Notes: generated by a model from the letters alone, not told the origin. Positions 9,633 to 21,009 are shown, counted from the first letter of the stretch. The stretch: DNA of 64,000 nucleotides from Guyanagaster necrorhizus (GCF_019112545.1 NW_025064887.1:850524-914523); one strand, 5' to 3'. Made by a program: numbers and translations.

Positions 9633-12071
9633 ATGAGGATATACCCAAGCTCAGGTCCTTTCGTTCCCATCGCCAATCGCTCCGTTTTTACGCATCTATT
9701 GAATGAGGATGGGAACCTAATTGGAGGATACGACGCCAACCTACCAGCCTACATCGATGCAGTATCTGGGACAGCGTTGTCTCGAGGACAAGTCAGATCG
9801 CTCAGTCTATCTTTCGGATACGGATTGAGGAATTATGGTGCGAAGCGGGGGGACACTATCTTGGTGTTTTCGCCAAACTGTCTCGCTTATCCTGTAATTA
9901 TCCTTGGAGGTGCGTTCATGTTTTTCCGGCTGATAGAACATGAAATCTCTTAACGCGCGTTACAGCTTTGGCTGCGGGACTACGGTGTACACTCGCGAAC
10001 CCGGCTTATACCGCTCACGAATTAGCCTTGCAATATACCAACAGTCATGCACATCTGATATTCACCACAGAGGAGGAATTGCCAACGACCAAGGCCATGC
10101 TGAAGGAGCTTGGTGTGCCGGAAGAGGATAGCGCACACAGAGTCATCATGCTTGGTAAAAGCTTGAGTTGGGCCGGTGGCCCCGACGCCGCAATCAGCTC
10201 CGAAGCATCCGAGTTGCCACAGTGGGAAAAACTTCTTAGTCTTGGTTCTTTGGAAAAGGAAGAAAATTTCGATGGACCGCTTGCTGAGGAGACAGCACTT
10301 CTTTGCTACAGCTCCGTGAGTAGATTTTCCTTGACATCGTCGCTCTATACTTAGCTGTTTAGGGTACTACGGGAAAGCCAAAGGTTGTACTTGAGTTTTG
10401 ACGTAACTTTTCATGCTCATGGATTTCTTACAGGGTGTCGAGGCAAGCAATCACGTCTCAAGAATATTCAAGGGGAGCTCATTTCAAGAATAGACAACTC
10501 ACAAGAACATTATTGCGCTACTGGATGTCGGCGCCGCGAACTACCCCAGGGATGTAGGCTCAGTGGTACTAGGATTTCTCCCTATGTATCATATATACGG
10601 TAATTCCGTTCTCTTGTCTTCTGCTCCCTCTTTTGACTTTCCGAAAGGTGCCACGTCACTTTTGTTCTCAGGACAGAAACTGGGGCTGACCGTCGTGATA
10701 CAAAAACGCTTCGACCCCATTAGTTTCTGCTCTGATATTCAGAAATATAAGGTGACAACGGTGACAGTTGTACCTCCCGTACTCGTGTTCCTTTCCCGAC
10801 ACCCAAGTGCGTTAAAAAATGAAGTCATCGGATAAATTCTAAACATACTATCCAGTTGTGGAGAAATTCGACCTCTCGACTCTAAAAATGTTGGTTTCCG
10901 GGGCCGCTCCCCTGGGGATCGAATTGTCAAAGCAGGTCAGATTTTAACAATGCGCTCTGGACTTGCTTGCTCATCAGTTGCTGTCTTCATAGGTCACTAA
11001 GAGGCTACGTTCAATGAGAGCAAGCTGCGCAGTTGTGCAAGGTTGGCGTGTATCGGACTACTGAAAGCCCTAGGACTTACCTACTGTCAGGATATGGAAT
11101 GACAGAGATACCATCGGCACACTTCCTTCCTCCGTCAGATGCGGAGAGGAAATGTGGCAGTATTGGGAAGCTTTACTCAAACTTGGAAGCCCGTTTGGTT
11201 GCTGGGGATATCGATGCAGAGGAAGGTCAGCCCGGGGAGCTCTGGATCAGAGGCCCGATGGTCATGAAGGTAAATGATATCCTTCTTTTTCTGATGTCCT
11301 TTATTGACGTTCACTTAGGGATATCTGAATAATTCTGACGCGACTCGAGACTCAATGACTGGAGACGGATGGTATAAGACCGGAGATGTAGCGATTCGGG
11401 ATTCGGAAGGATATTATTATATCGTCGATCGAGTAAAGGAGCTCATCAAGTACAAGGTATTCCCCATTCATTTTATTGTCACGTCATTCCGTACTGAAGC
11501 TCCGTTCAAGGGTTACCAAGGCGAGCTAGTATTTGTGACGTTCCAGATTTTCACAATTAATTACCAGTCTCCTAGTACCTCCAGCCGAGCTTGAAAGCGT
11601 GCTGTTGGGTCACCCTGACATCGCTGATGCTGCTGTGATAGGAGTGTACGACGCCTCACAAGCCACAGAACTCCCGAGGTACGCTGCCGCTGGCATATTT
11701 TTTTCATCTAGCTGATTCCCATTATTCATATTCAGAGCTTATGTCGTACCTGTAAATCCAGACAGGACCAAAACAAATGGACTAAAGGCATCTTTTGAAT
11801 CTGAAGTAACGAAGTGGATGGTGTCAAAGGTGGCGAACCACAAGCACCTACGTGGAGGCCAGTCAGCCCGAACATCATGTTGTGGATGAGTGCACTGAAG
11901 GTATTTGCTTTAGGTGTCTCGGTTATAGATGTCATTCCGAAAAGGTTTGTCGACATAATAACACCGCCATCCTTTCCACTGACTTCATAATTCTCCATTA
12001 GCCCCGCTGGCAAAATACTTCGGCGAGAACTTCGCGAGCTAGCGAAAAATGAAATTCGAAGTCGATTGTGA
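9633..12071 (+). CDS. Acyl-CoA / 4-coumarate-CoA ligase-like enzyme, peroxisomal
   Basis: ANL-superfamily adenylating enzyme that activates an aromatic or fatty acid to its CoA ester using ATP. Motifs in order: YSSGTTGKPKGVE (phosphate loop), [58 protein letters not shown], and the catalytic Lys in [13 protein letters not shown]. It ends in SRL, a peroxisomal PTS1 signal. Fifteen exons close to 567 residues: 9633-9909, 9966-10315, 10363-10383, 10434-10442, 10494-10599, 10648-10806, 10856-10935, 10993-11041, 11091-11269, 11319-11456, 11511-11520, 11576-11678, 11736-11857, 11914-11944, 12002-12071. Exons of 21, 9 and 10 nt and three GC-AG introns are needed. The substrate cannot be read from sequence. 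Confidence 0.93.
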
Positions 12072-12758
12072 TACGTCTTCAGGTTCATGCAGGTTTAGTT
12101 CATATACTATATAGCGTCGCTTTCCCTCCACTTTCGCTCAGGACTGCCAGTCTGGTATGCCCTTAGAAGGAACTCACAACTGTAGAATGATCTGTTCTGT
12201 GCGTAAGATATTTAGATATCAAAACCATAATACGTAGACAGGAGCAAGCGATTAAAACTTGTTCTTTCACTTACTGAACGGGTGTCTGAGCTCGTTGATA
12301 GTGGCGAACACGTACGAAAGTGCATATGTTAATAGAGAAAGCAGGTATTTTACCGAGATATTTGTTCTGAAATGCCAGGCTATGTTTTCTCAACAGGCCC
12401 GCTCTCAGCATCAGTACGGCGCAAAAAATGTGCGATAACGTGTCAAGGAGAGTGTGACGACAGAATTAGAACAATATGTATACAGTAAGGTACGTAGTAT
12501 CGAAAATGAAAGTGATGAATGGCATGGGAAATTTAAAGATGGTCTAATCTCGACGCTCGTTGATCCGCCTTCAGCTTCATTTCTATCCCGTACATAAACA
12601 ACGGAGTCCTAGAAAAAGAAATTATTTGGCTACGCAGCTTGGCACCGTTCACAACAGTGGACCAAGAATTGTATGATGTGTTTCGACCAACCTTTATGTT
12701 GTAGTGCGCGCATTAGCATGCACTGATACACCGTAATCTTGCAGTTGGATTTCATACT
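12072..12758. other. Intergenic
   Basis: Nothing recognised between the ligase stop and the stop codon of the convergent beta-family pseudogene. Confidence 0.4.
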
Positions 12759-12763
12759 TCACC

Positions 12764-12776
12764 ACAGAGGGTGCCC
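12764..12776 (+). repeat. LINE target-site duplication, left copy
   Basis: ACAGAGGGTGCCC, identical to 13394-13406. Removing the LINE and one copy restores the final codons of the beta-family pseudogene on the minus strand. Confidence 0.9.
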
Positions 12777-13393
12777 CAAGTAAGAACGTTGACTGCCCTT
12801 GTGGAGAATTGTTTCAGACACGGGAACACATCCTGCGGGAATGCCCCCTCTACGAAGAACAACGGGGGATCCTCCGGAATGTGTCAAGGACTATTTACCT
12901 ACCAGACATCCTTGGCACCAAGGAAGGAATCACAGCACTGAGCGAGTTCATGGAGAACACGGGAGCATTCACCCGGACGGGACAACCACAAAACGAGAAG
13001 CTCGCTCCAGAGCCAGAAGAGGAAGAAGGAGGAGAATGGTGGGAAGAAGAAGAGGGCGACACGGAAGACGAGCATGGATAACTGCCGCGCACCCACCACA
13101 CCATAGACCATGTCCAGCACAGCCAGCACCCAAGACACGCTCGCAAAACACCCCAGGCTTCAGCCAACCGCAGGATCAAACGAACCAATTAGCCCACCAC
13201 GAGGGCACAAAATACCATACATGTCCGTTACTCTACTCCACACTACACGCCAAAACACCCGGGGAACTCAGAAGGAAGAACGGAGGGACTAGAACAAGAG
13301 GGAAAGAGGATCCTGAGGCCCTGTACCTCCACCGCGTCTTAGTAGTTAGCTTACTTATTGCAATTAATCAAATGCTGAGGACAAAAAAAAAAA
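12777..13393 (+). mobile_element. 5'-truncated LINE (non-LTR retrotransposon) with poly(A) and target-site duplication
   Basis: A 617-bp insert carrying only the 3' end of a LINE. It ends in a run of 12 A (13383-13394, last base shared with the duplication) and is flanked by identical 13-bp copies of ACAGAGGGTGCCC (12764-12776 and 13394-13406). Truncation at the 5' end, poly(A) and a short target duplication are the hallmarks of target-primed reverse transcription. The coding remnant is the extreme C-terminus of the polyprotein. Confidence 0.9.
12785..13081 (+). pseudogene. C-terminal remnant of LINE polyprotein
   Basis: Open frame from the truncation point to TAA at 13079-13081. It holds the zinc-binding C-terminal motif typical of fungal LINE polyproteins after the RNase H domain (VDCPCGELFQTREHILRECP, form C-x-C...H...C). 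A strongly acidic tail rich in Glu follows. Reverse transcriptase and RNase H domains are missing. Confidence 0.8.
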
Positions 13394-13406
13394 ACAGAGG
13401 GTGCCC
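13394..13406 (+). repeat. LINE target-site duplication, right copy
   Basis: ACAGAGGGTGCCC directly after the poly(A) tract; exact partner of 12764-12776. Confidence 0.9.
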
Positions 13407-14450
13407 TCGTTCAATCGGCCAAAACCTGTCTTGGACGCTCGGACCAGAACCGTTGGTGTCGGGGTCGAAGTGCAGAACCAGACACCATCCCCGGGCCGTC
13501 AAATTCCCGCCTAAGAAAAATTTTTAGAAGATTTCTGTTTAACTAGAACCCACTGACATGAGCCAAACGGACGGTGAAAGTCAGGTGTTTTCGTCGTCCT
13601 TACGATTTCAAGTGCTCTAAGGCCTGACCTCAAGTTGTTGACCTTGATGGGCCTTTTTGGACTTGTCGTCGAGGCCTTGCAATCTACAAGGAGCGATATG
13701 AAATTCCGTGGTTGTTGCACTTGTCATGAGGATGAACAGACTTAGCGTCGAAAAGTTTCTTGCCGATCCTTGAAAGTGCCTTGAAGTGCTCCCCCTACGC
13801 CGGCCAGCGCTGCTTCTTTACGATAACCAAGTCTGAGTAAGTCACATCGATAAAGGCCTTTACTGGACGGTTCGGATTGTGTTGATTCCCGAAGGTTGCG
13901 TATGGTAGGGTTCCCATAGTTCCATCGCAACAACTCTCAAATAACTCGCGGGCCGGGCGGAGTATGTATTGTAACCTCGAATTCCAATCGGCCTTCTCTC
14001 TGTGACACGAAAACAAAGACGACTACAGGCAAAGAAAGGTACTGCGACGACAGCAGCATTCAAATATTCAACTCTCATATTCATTTGACAGACGATGGCC
14101 TGTATGTTCCACCATTTTACTGCATGTCCAGTGAAAATACCTTAATTTTCTTCTTACTACCACTCTTCAGTCCGGACATCATCCCATGGATTCAGCGCGT
14201 CTGCGATACCATTTCATTCACTCGCCAACTTCTACCCCGATGTAAGCGCCTCCGTATATCAACGCATGACGGCTAGGCGTAGGGCGCCTTCTCTGGTTAA
14301 TATCTCTTTCTGATGTGACTCCGAGAACACCGCCGAGGACGGATGCCCCCACAGTGACTCGGGCATCTCGAAGATGTCCCTCAAAACTTGATTTCCTTCC
14401 ACCCACCTCCACAAATCGGACTCAGTATCTTTACCGTCCACAATCCCAGT

Positions 14451-16554
14451 ATGATACTTCCCGTTCTAATTGTTTGACTTCACAATTCTATTCGAAGCCC
14501 ACTTTCTCATTCTCCATTCGATAGGTCGGTGCCGGACCAGCAGGACTCATTTCAGCGCTCTCTTTGGCCCAGAGTGGTATTCAAGTTCGTATCATCGACG
14601 AGTCTGATAGCTTCCATGTCGGTTCCCGCGGTTTTGGAGTGCAGGTTCGTCTATTTTATCTTTTATTCCAGTAGTTGATATTTCTGTAGCCTCGCACCTT
14701 TGAACTATTCCAGCACCTCGGTGTCATAGGCGACATCCAGAAGCTGGCGACGCCAATCCCCACTATGCGTGCTTATAAGCTGCCAGGTGGTACTGTTCCC
14801 GTCAAAACTTGGGATTTGTATAAGAAGAGTAGCGTATGGCCCGATCGGCCCTATGTGAGCCGTTTGTGAAGGGCGTGTCGATATAATTCCAAATCGTTTA
14901 CAGGCAAACGGCGCCTGTCTCAGTCAGGAACTGCTAGAAGGCGTTCTTCGTGACCATCTCGCCAAGTATGGCGTTTTCGTCGAGCTCAACAAAGGTCTTG
15001 TGGCAATAGAACAAGACACCAAGACTGTCACGGCTACACTTGCTGTTTATCGAAGCGGCGTACCCACCGAAGAAAAGGAAGATGTTGTGGCGTGATATCT
15101 TATCGGCTCAGATGGTGCCAAAGGTATTGCGGTCCTTCATCGTAATGTCGCTTCTCATTCTATTATGTGTGCAGGCAATTCGAGGAAATTGCTAGGCCTC
15201 ACATTTCAAGGCGAAACACGCGATGCAGATGGCATGGTCTGGGGAGACGTCACAATCAAGGGTTTGACTAGCGAGGTAAGTCAGTACTAATGCTTTGATG
15301 TTCAAATGCCACTGAACTTTCTTCGCAGTTTTGGCATATCTGGGGAAAACCCGGTCATTTTACGTAGGTATCCAAACTTATATGTCTGGATTCACATTCT
15401 TACAGTTTCTATAGTATCATGGCACGTCCTCTAAGTCCAACAAGCGACAGGTTTGACGTCGGAATCACAGGGCAGAACTTTGACCCTACTCATCTCGCTG
15501 ATCCAGCGAAGGCTATCGAATTTATTAAAACTGAGACCGGGCGTACTGATCTCGAGTTTGGCGAGTTTACATGGCTCTCTCATTTCAGGTATGGTCAATA
15601 GGCACCATCTCTATATTATCTATATTCATTACACCTGGCAGGCCGAACATGCGGATGGTGAACAAATTTCAAGAGGAACGTGCTTTTGTTGTGGGCGGTA
15701 AGTCCCTGCTCTTCGGCATGTTATGCGTGTCCTGAATCAAACCTAAGATTCCGCACACGTCCATTCTCCCACTGGCGGTCAGGGAATGAACTGCAGCGTC
15801 CAAGACGCGGTAAGCAACCTTCCATAATACTGGTTTTCCACTCTGACACGATCACCCACAGTCAAACCTCGCGTGGAAACTATCCCTCGTACTCAAAGGC
15901 CTCGCGTCCCCCACCCTCCTCTCGACATACAACGAAGAACGCTTACCCGTTATCACACAGATGCTCCACGCTACCACTCGGCTGTACACCCATACCGTAG
16001 CGAAGCAAAAGCCAGTCGCAGAAGAAAAGGACTCGGAGGATGAAAAGGCTTCTGGATGGTTCCGGTGGAGGAACCCCGCTCTGGAGATGTACGGTATCAA
16101 TTACCGGTACAGTAGTATCGTATTGGAAGGGCGAGACGCGGATCCGCAGGATGCTGAGGACATCCTGGCGCATGCGTACTCTGGATATGAAGGTCGGGGG
16201 TCGTTGCGTGCTGGAGACCGGGCTCCCGAGGCGCCGCTCGGAGGGACGACTTTGTTTAGTTTGTTCAAGCCCACCGTTCATTCTGTGCTCGTCTTCTCCA
16301 AGTGGACTGCGGATATAGAGGCGGTTTTGAAGACGCTGCCTCCAGCGGCCGTTCAGACGTTCGTAATCTCCAATGCGAATGAACAGCTGGAGGGTGTTTC
16401 TGTGCTCGTCGATAGCGACGAACATGCGCGGAAGGCATATATGGTGGAAGGGGATGTTCTGGTGATTGTGGTCATTCGTCCGGACTCTTTTATTGGTGCT
16501 GTGGTCACAGATGCCGAAGGTATCGGGAAGTATTTTTCTAAGATTTTTGTTTGA
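14451..16554 (+). pseudogene. FAD-dependent aromatic monooxygenase (phenol hydroxylase-like) with one in-frame TGA
   Basis: Family members hydroxylate phenols and related rings with NADPH and O2. Ten exons close in frame to 551 codons: 14451-14471, 14525-14644, 14690-14854, 14904-15123, 15175-15275, 15329-15363, 15406-15588, 15642-15697, 15748-15809, 15862-16554. Motifs: the split FAD site LPVLIVGAGPAGL across intron 1, YLIGSDGAK (DG motif), AFVVGDSAHVHSPTGGQG (GD motif), and a C-terminal thioredoxin-like region. The only lesion is TGA at 15093-15095, codon 166, where Arg (CGA) is usual just before YLIGSDGA. No intron removes it. It is either a very recent pseudogene, a polymorphism or a sequence error. 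Confidence 0.87.
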
Positions 16555-16696
16555 AATGTGACAGCAGTGGCTAGCACAATGACATCTTCATTAGAACTAC
16601 CTCTCGATGAACCGGGTCACGGCGAATCCGCTTATATTGTTCTTTGACCGCGAAAGGCAAGATGGTTGTAACAATAATTCGAAGTTCGGGCCTATG

Positions 16697-16950
16697 GTAT
16701 CCCCCTTTTCAATGGGCCAAAACCGTTCTTCGTGACTTGGATGAGGCGGGGCCGGACCGTCGTCATCGGGATCGGGATCAAAATGCAGGGCTAGACAATA
16801 CCTATCACCTTGCCATTCTCATAAACACGCTCCCACCTAAACAAAAGTGTTTAATAAACATTGTTATGACAGAACGAATGCCTGCCAGGAGCCAGGTGGT
16901 CGAGTGCACTCATATGTATCCTTCTTCTCGTCAAGGTCTTTCATTCTAGG
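16697..16950 (-). pseudogene. Beta-family gene fragment (last two exons)
   Basis: Minus strand: MKDLDEKK matches the MKDLESKY exon start of the intact beta gene. After an intron, WERVYENGKVIG and, one base out of frame, LHFDPDPDDD and ERFWPIEKG match its last exon. The frameshift and loss of the middle of the penultimate exon mark it as dead. It ends about 140 bp past the monooxygenase stop. Confidence 0.7.
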
Positions 16951-17159
16951 ATAAAAGACGGATTACGGTCCATGAAAAGCAACCTCGTGTGCGCCAGGGA
17001 TATACGGAAGTCTGCCCTTGAAGATACTTGCAGTTGTTGACGGACAAGGCAGATCACTTTTGCCTGCTACAAACAATCATTTTCCCTTTCTTCTCTTTTG
17101 GTGCCTAATCTTTTCGAGCTCGTGGCCACCCAGAGGACAGTATAAATGTGTTTAACGCA

Positions 17160-17853
17160 GACATTGTCCCCTTCACCTTCTCCGGCGCCTCACGAAGCCT
17201 AACCGTCGAAAGGCTCGTGTACGACTAGCCATCTGTATTCCTATCTTTCCAGAAATAGTCCACCCAAGGTCAAGGGAAGCTTTGGAGCTGTAGATGTCAT
17301 TGCGTTGGAACCATTGCTACCATCCTTCTCGCCGTGACCTCTACGCCCGTACCCCAACGGAATGGCGGGACTATTCTCACTCGCCACGTGTGAGGGGCTT
17401 CTCCCCCCGGCTCGTCAAACCTTTGGCGGAGGACGTATGCTACTCCCGACTCGTCCGGTCTGGACTAGATGATGATCAGGTTCTTCGAATTCTTGACGGT
17501 CAAGAAGATGCTCCAGATACAGATGACCGACCGGAGACCGATAGTCAAACTAGACAGACATTCCTAACCAACATACCTGGCCGCGATGAACCCAAAGATG
17601 ATATCTTCATGCCCGTCCTCCGCATCGACCCCGTCCTATCAAATATCCAGAAATATCTGATCCTTCGCAGCTATGGGAAGACTTGAATCTTTCTGATCTT
17701 CTCTAATTTCTACCTATCACTCTCCTGGACCATTGTTCTGTTTCTAGCATTATGGAGGAGTATCAACTTGAACAATACGGGCCAGTCGTTTATGAGTCCC
17801 CAGAGGATCCACTGATTGAAGACTCTGGAGGATGTCCGTCGAAGTTGAGATGA
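17160..17853 (+). pseudogene. Alpha-family pseudogene, copy 1
   Basis: Homologous to the alpha gene at 18380-19628 (shared HPRSRE, WNHCYHP/WDNCYHP, SGLDDDQVLRILDGQE, EYQLEQYG). A TAG codon follows HPRSREALEL, and a one-base shift occurs at about 17650, after which the other frame continues the homology (DPSQLWEDL). The first exon is missing. The 5' flank (about 17035-17060) shares GTTGACGGACAAGGCAGAT with the flank of alpha copy 3 at about 21333. Confidence 0.7.
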
Positions 17854-18323
17854 GAACCGTCCTCAAACATTGTATCAGGTGAAAGCTAGTCATCCGACGC
17901 GCAAAGTAAATCCATTCCCCAGCCCATACCTTCACAGTCATAATGTTCCTTCCCCGGATGGCTAGTGTTCAATGGCTTCTGAGGCACGTTCTTACAGTTA
18001 CATTCGTTGTCGATGAGAATGAAGGTTTACCGTTAATGAATGTCGTGGTAAGAAATGCGCGCGGCAACATCGTGGTACAGATAGTAATTTAAGGTGGTCC
18101 TCGATCGTGATGATCGGCGGAGAAAGCTGAAAGAGTAGAAAAGATGATAGAAGACCTATCAATGGCTGCCCCCATTTTATATGAGAAATGCTGTTGCTAT
18201 TGTTTCATTATCTAGCCAGGTAAAGAAGATATTCTTTGTTCCTGCAGGACCAAAATACAACAATGGCTGATCGGTGATGATCTTCCCACGCCTTTTTCTT
18301 GTTCTTTTGTTGCCGCTCCAAGG

Positions 18324-18330
18324 TATAAAT
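18324..18330 (+). promoter_or_regulatory. TATA box of alpha gene copy 2
   Basis: TATAAAT about 50 bp before the predicted ATG at 18380, in a pyrimidine-rich leader typical of fungal promoters. Confidence 0.45.
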
Positions 18331-18379
18331 ATGCTCATTTTATCTCTTCGCCTCCGTTTCGCTCTCTGTACTCTCTGCC

Positions 18380-19628
18380 ATGGCTACTCCTCAAGGTTTT
18401 CCACCTTGGTGGTCTTACATCTCCTTTTCCATTGACGTAGCGGCAACTCTGGATTTATACTGTGATGGGGGTGACGAGGCCATGTTGCAAAAGTTGGATG
18501 GTCTCGAGGATAGGAAATATTCTGGTTACTGTATGGATGTGGGTCGTTCTGCGGCTTGATTAATGATTCTTAAGCATCACAAAGAAAACCGCTCAGGTTC
18601 AAATTCCACGTGAACCCACGTACCACGTTATCAGCGTTAGGCCACTGCAACAGGGCCTCACCAAGCCACATCCCCGGAGACCCCAGCATGCAAGGCCTAC
18701 CATGTGTGTCCCCATCTTCCCCACGACGGCCCATCCTAGGTCCAGGGAACCGCTGGAAGTGACGAAGCCACTGTCATGGGACAACTGCTATCATCCTACC
18801 TGCCACGACGTTCGCGTACGTATACGAACGGAAAGGCGGGACTATTGCCAGTCATCATATGTGAAAGGGCACTTTTCTCCCCAGCTCTGCAAAGCCTTCG
18901 AGGAGGATGTACGCTATCGACAATTCCTTCATGCTGGCCTAGACGATGATCAGATCCTTCGAATTCTTGACGGTCAAGAATCCGCCCCCGCTACAGATGT
19001 GCCGGACGATGCATCGGAGACTGATAGTCTAGCCAGCCAGATGTTTCTGGCTAAGCTACCAGGCTCCGATAACCTCGAAGAAGAACTGTGCTTCGTGCCC
19101 ATTATGCGTTTTGACCACGTCCTGTCGAACGTCCCAGGAATAGCCGCTCTGTCACAGCTATGTGGAGACCTAGATCTTTTCCAAGAGTGAGCAATCCTCT
19201 CAATTGTTTCGAATCTTCTCCTTAACTATTCTTTTTTATTCAGAATTGTGCAGGAGTATCAACTTGCGCGGTACGGATCGGTCCTTTTCGACTCGCCAGG
19301 GGATCTGCCAATTGATGAGACTCCTGTTCGTGACGACGTTTCATCGGTTTATACTGTATACACTGTAGCGTCGGCGGAATCTCGCGCAAGCTCGACGGAA
19401 GATTTGAGCTCTGATTCTCCGGACTCTCACGAACTGGACTTATCGTTAGAAGAGTCTCCCCGGGTCCCAGTGCCGGTGCCTGCTCGGAAAGGTAATCATC
19501 TAAGTGTCTCGACCATAGCCCCCATTGAATTTTGTTTCTAGGAAAATGGAGTCAAGTCGCTCCTCCGGAGGGCGATCACCAATTTTGTCGAGGTCTTCAA
19601 GTGGCGCAAGGTTTCTCGCAAGTTGTAA
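18380..19628 (+). CDS. Alpha-family hypothetical protein (intact copy)
   Basis: Function unknown; no known domain recognised. Exons 18380-18538, 18597-19186, 19244-19491 and 19552-19628 give 357 residues. Starts MATPQGFPPWWSYISFS; conserved pieces are LYCDGGDEAML, RYRQFLHAGLDDDQILRI, FVPIMRFDHVLSN and EYQLARYGSVLFD, then a Ser/Asp/Glu-rich stretch. The last exon is ambiguous. An acceptor at 19541 gives a 414-residue form, but the one at 19551 restores the frame (VKSLLRRAITNFVEVFKWRK) that matches alpha copy 3, so it is preferred. The gene lies 5' of a beta pseudogene on the same strand, as alpha copy 3 lies 5' of the intact beta gene. Confidence 0.6.
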
Positions 19629-19871
19629 TTTGGTCTGCGGGGATAGACCCAATCACCTCACCTTCGTTTTATTATATACATTATTTTGTATCGCTAATAC
19701 TATTGTACAACTTACACTCTCTTAACCCTAAGTTGCGACTCGGTCTGCAGGACAGACCCACAAAACTTTCCATCTCTTTAATATATTAACGCGTTTTCTT
19801 GTACATAAATAATATTATCCAGAAGGGACCTTGGTACGTTAGGTAATCCCACATCTTACCTTCATACCACC

Positions 19872-20883
19872 ATGTCGGTCAACAATACATCGCCGAAATG
19901 CTGTCGTCCACCTGATTCTGAGTCCGGGGAGAGTATTTCAGCTACTGGCAAAGATGTGGGCCAGAAGGTGCCCACGAAGCGCCGAAAGACAGATAGTGAT
20001 AATGTCTCGCCCCAAGTCCGGAACTCGCACATCCCCTTCCTCAGCGCAGGAGTCGCGCAGGATCACCAAGAAGGCTTTAGCCGAAACAGAGAAGGTTAAG
20101 AAAACCTGCAGAAAGAGCCATGGGAAGCGTGGCTAGCTCGCAGTGAGAATCAGTGGAAGCCTGAGCAAGGCCCCAACTACAAACAGAAGATTAGATGGAA
20201 TGTTGTTCAGCATACTGATGCGGCGTATAGTTCGTATCACCACAACCGTCGCCGAACTTATGCCACCTATAGCGAAAAGCCACTTTCGGTTTTCTGACCA
20301 AGAGATGGGAACGCTACCCTACGTTGCAGTTGAGAATCAGAACAATCCGAGCCGCCCAGGAAAGTCGTACGACAAATTAGATTTACTGAGGCTTACGTAG
20401 GTAAAGAGGCTGCGCTCAATGGCGTCGAAGGCGTGCTTGATGGGATGCCCAAAGACGACATGTTGGAGGACCAATGTTTGTTTGATGTAAGGTCCATTTG
20501 ATTGTACGCTTTATATACTGGGGTCTGCGTCTTATTCCATCTTTTTAGGATGAATGATCTTGATAGCAAGTACAAGAAGAGCCATGATGGTAAATCGAGG
20601 CCTGCGGTCAGGACGTTTTCGATCATCCAACGGAGGACGTATCCTTCCAAACCGAAACGACCATTTGGCGTATGGTCGGTACAACTTGCTTTGATACTCT
20701 GTTTTCTGTTCTGATATGGACAGGTGGAAGTGCGTATGGGAAGACGGTAGAATGGTTGGCTGGTGGCTAGTCTATCACTTTGACCTCGAAGCTGAATGTG
20801 GTGAGGGTCATGACTACGGAGACTCTGATCGCAGCCTTCGTGAGAGGTTTTGGTCTGTTGAGAAGGGATGTTCTGGCCGGTAG
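19872..20883 (+). pseudogene. Beta-family pseudogene, copy 2
   Basis: Aligned throughout with the intact beta gene. Starts MSVNNTSPKCCRPPDSES, keeps PWEAWLARSENQW, MGTLPYVAVENQNNPSRPGK, EAALNGVEG and a complete last exon (VGWWLVYHFD, RERFWSVEKG). At least two single-base shifts (around 20040-20110) and another at about 20397 break the frame. Intron positions match those of the intact gene. Confidence 0.75.
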
Positions 20884-21009
20884 GGATCTCTTTGGAACGG
20901 CGATGGCTTAGGTTGGGTGATCTACCATCACAGATTCGATTAATACATAATAAAATATCCGCAAAAATTCTGCTTGAGGGAAAGGCAAGGAATTACGCTG
21001 CATCTGTAC

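Larger units (their letters stand above)
12759..14003 (-). pseudogene. Beta-family gene, decayed, interrupted by the LINE
   Basis: Copy of the unknown family whose intact member is at 22545-23554. Read on the minus strand it shows the EFEV segment, MGTLPYA, NPNRP, then after a one-base deletion RLGYRKEAALAGV, and the last exon with HFDPDTNGSG and RFWPIERG. The original stop is TGA at 12759-12761, preceded by GHPLW when the LINE is removed. With the LINE the frame runs from GHPL into the poly(A) complement. At least one frameshift (near 13850) predates or accompanies the insertion. The N-terminal exon is not recognisable. Confidence 0.75.

Noticed and set aside
12895..13188. Minus-strand Ser-rich frame with many SSSS runs
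   Set aside because: It is the complement of the Glu-rich LINE tail, a composition shadow.
19525..19725. Separate Ser-rich plus-strand frame starting near the end of the alpha gene
   Set aside because: It overlaps the last alpha exon in another frame and has no counterpart in the other alpha copies.
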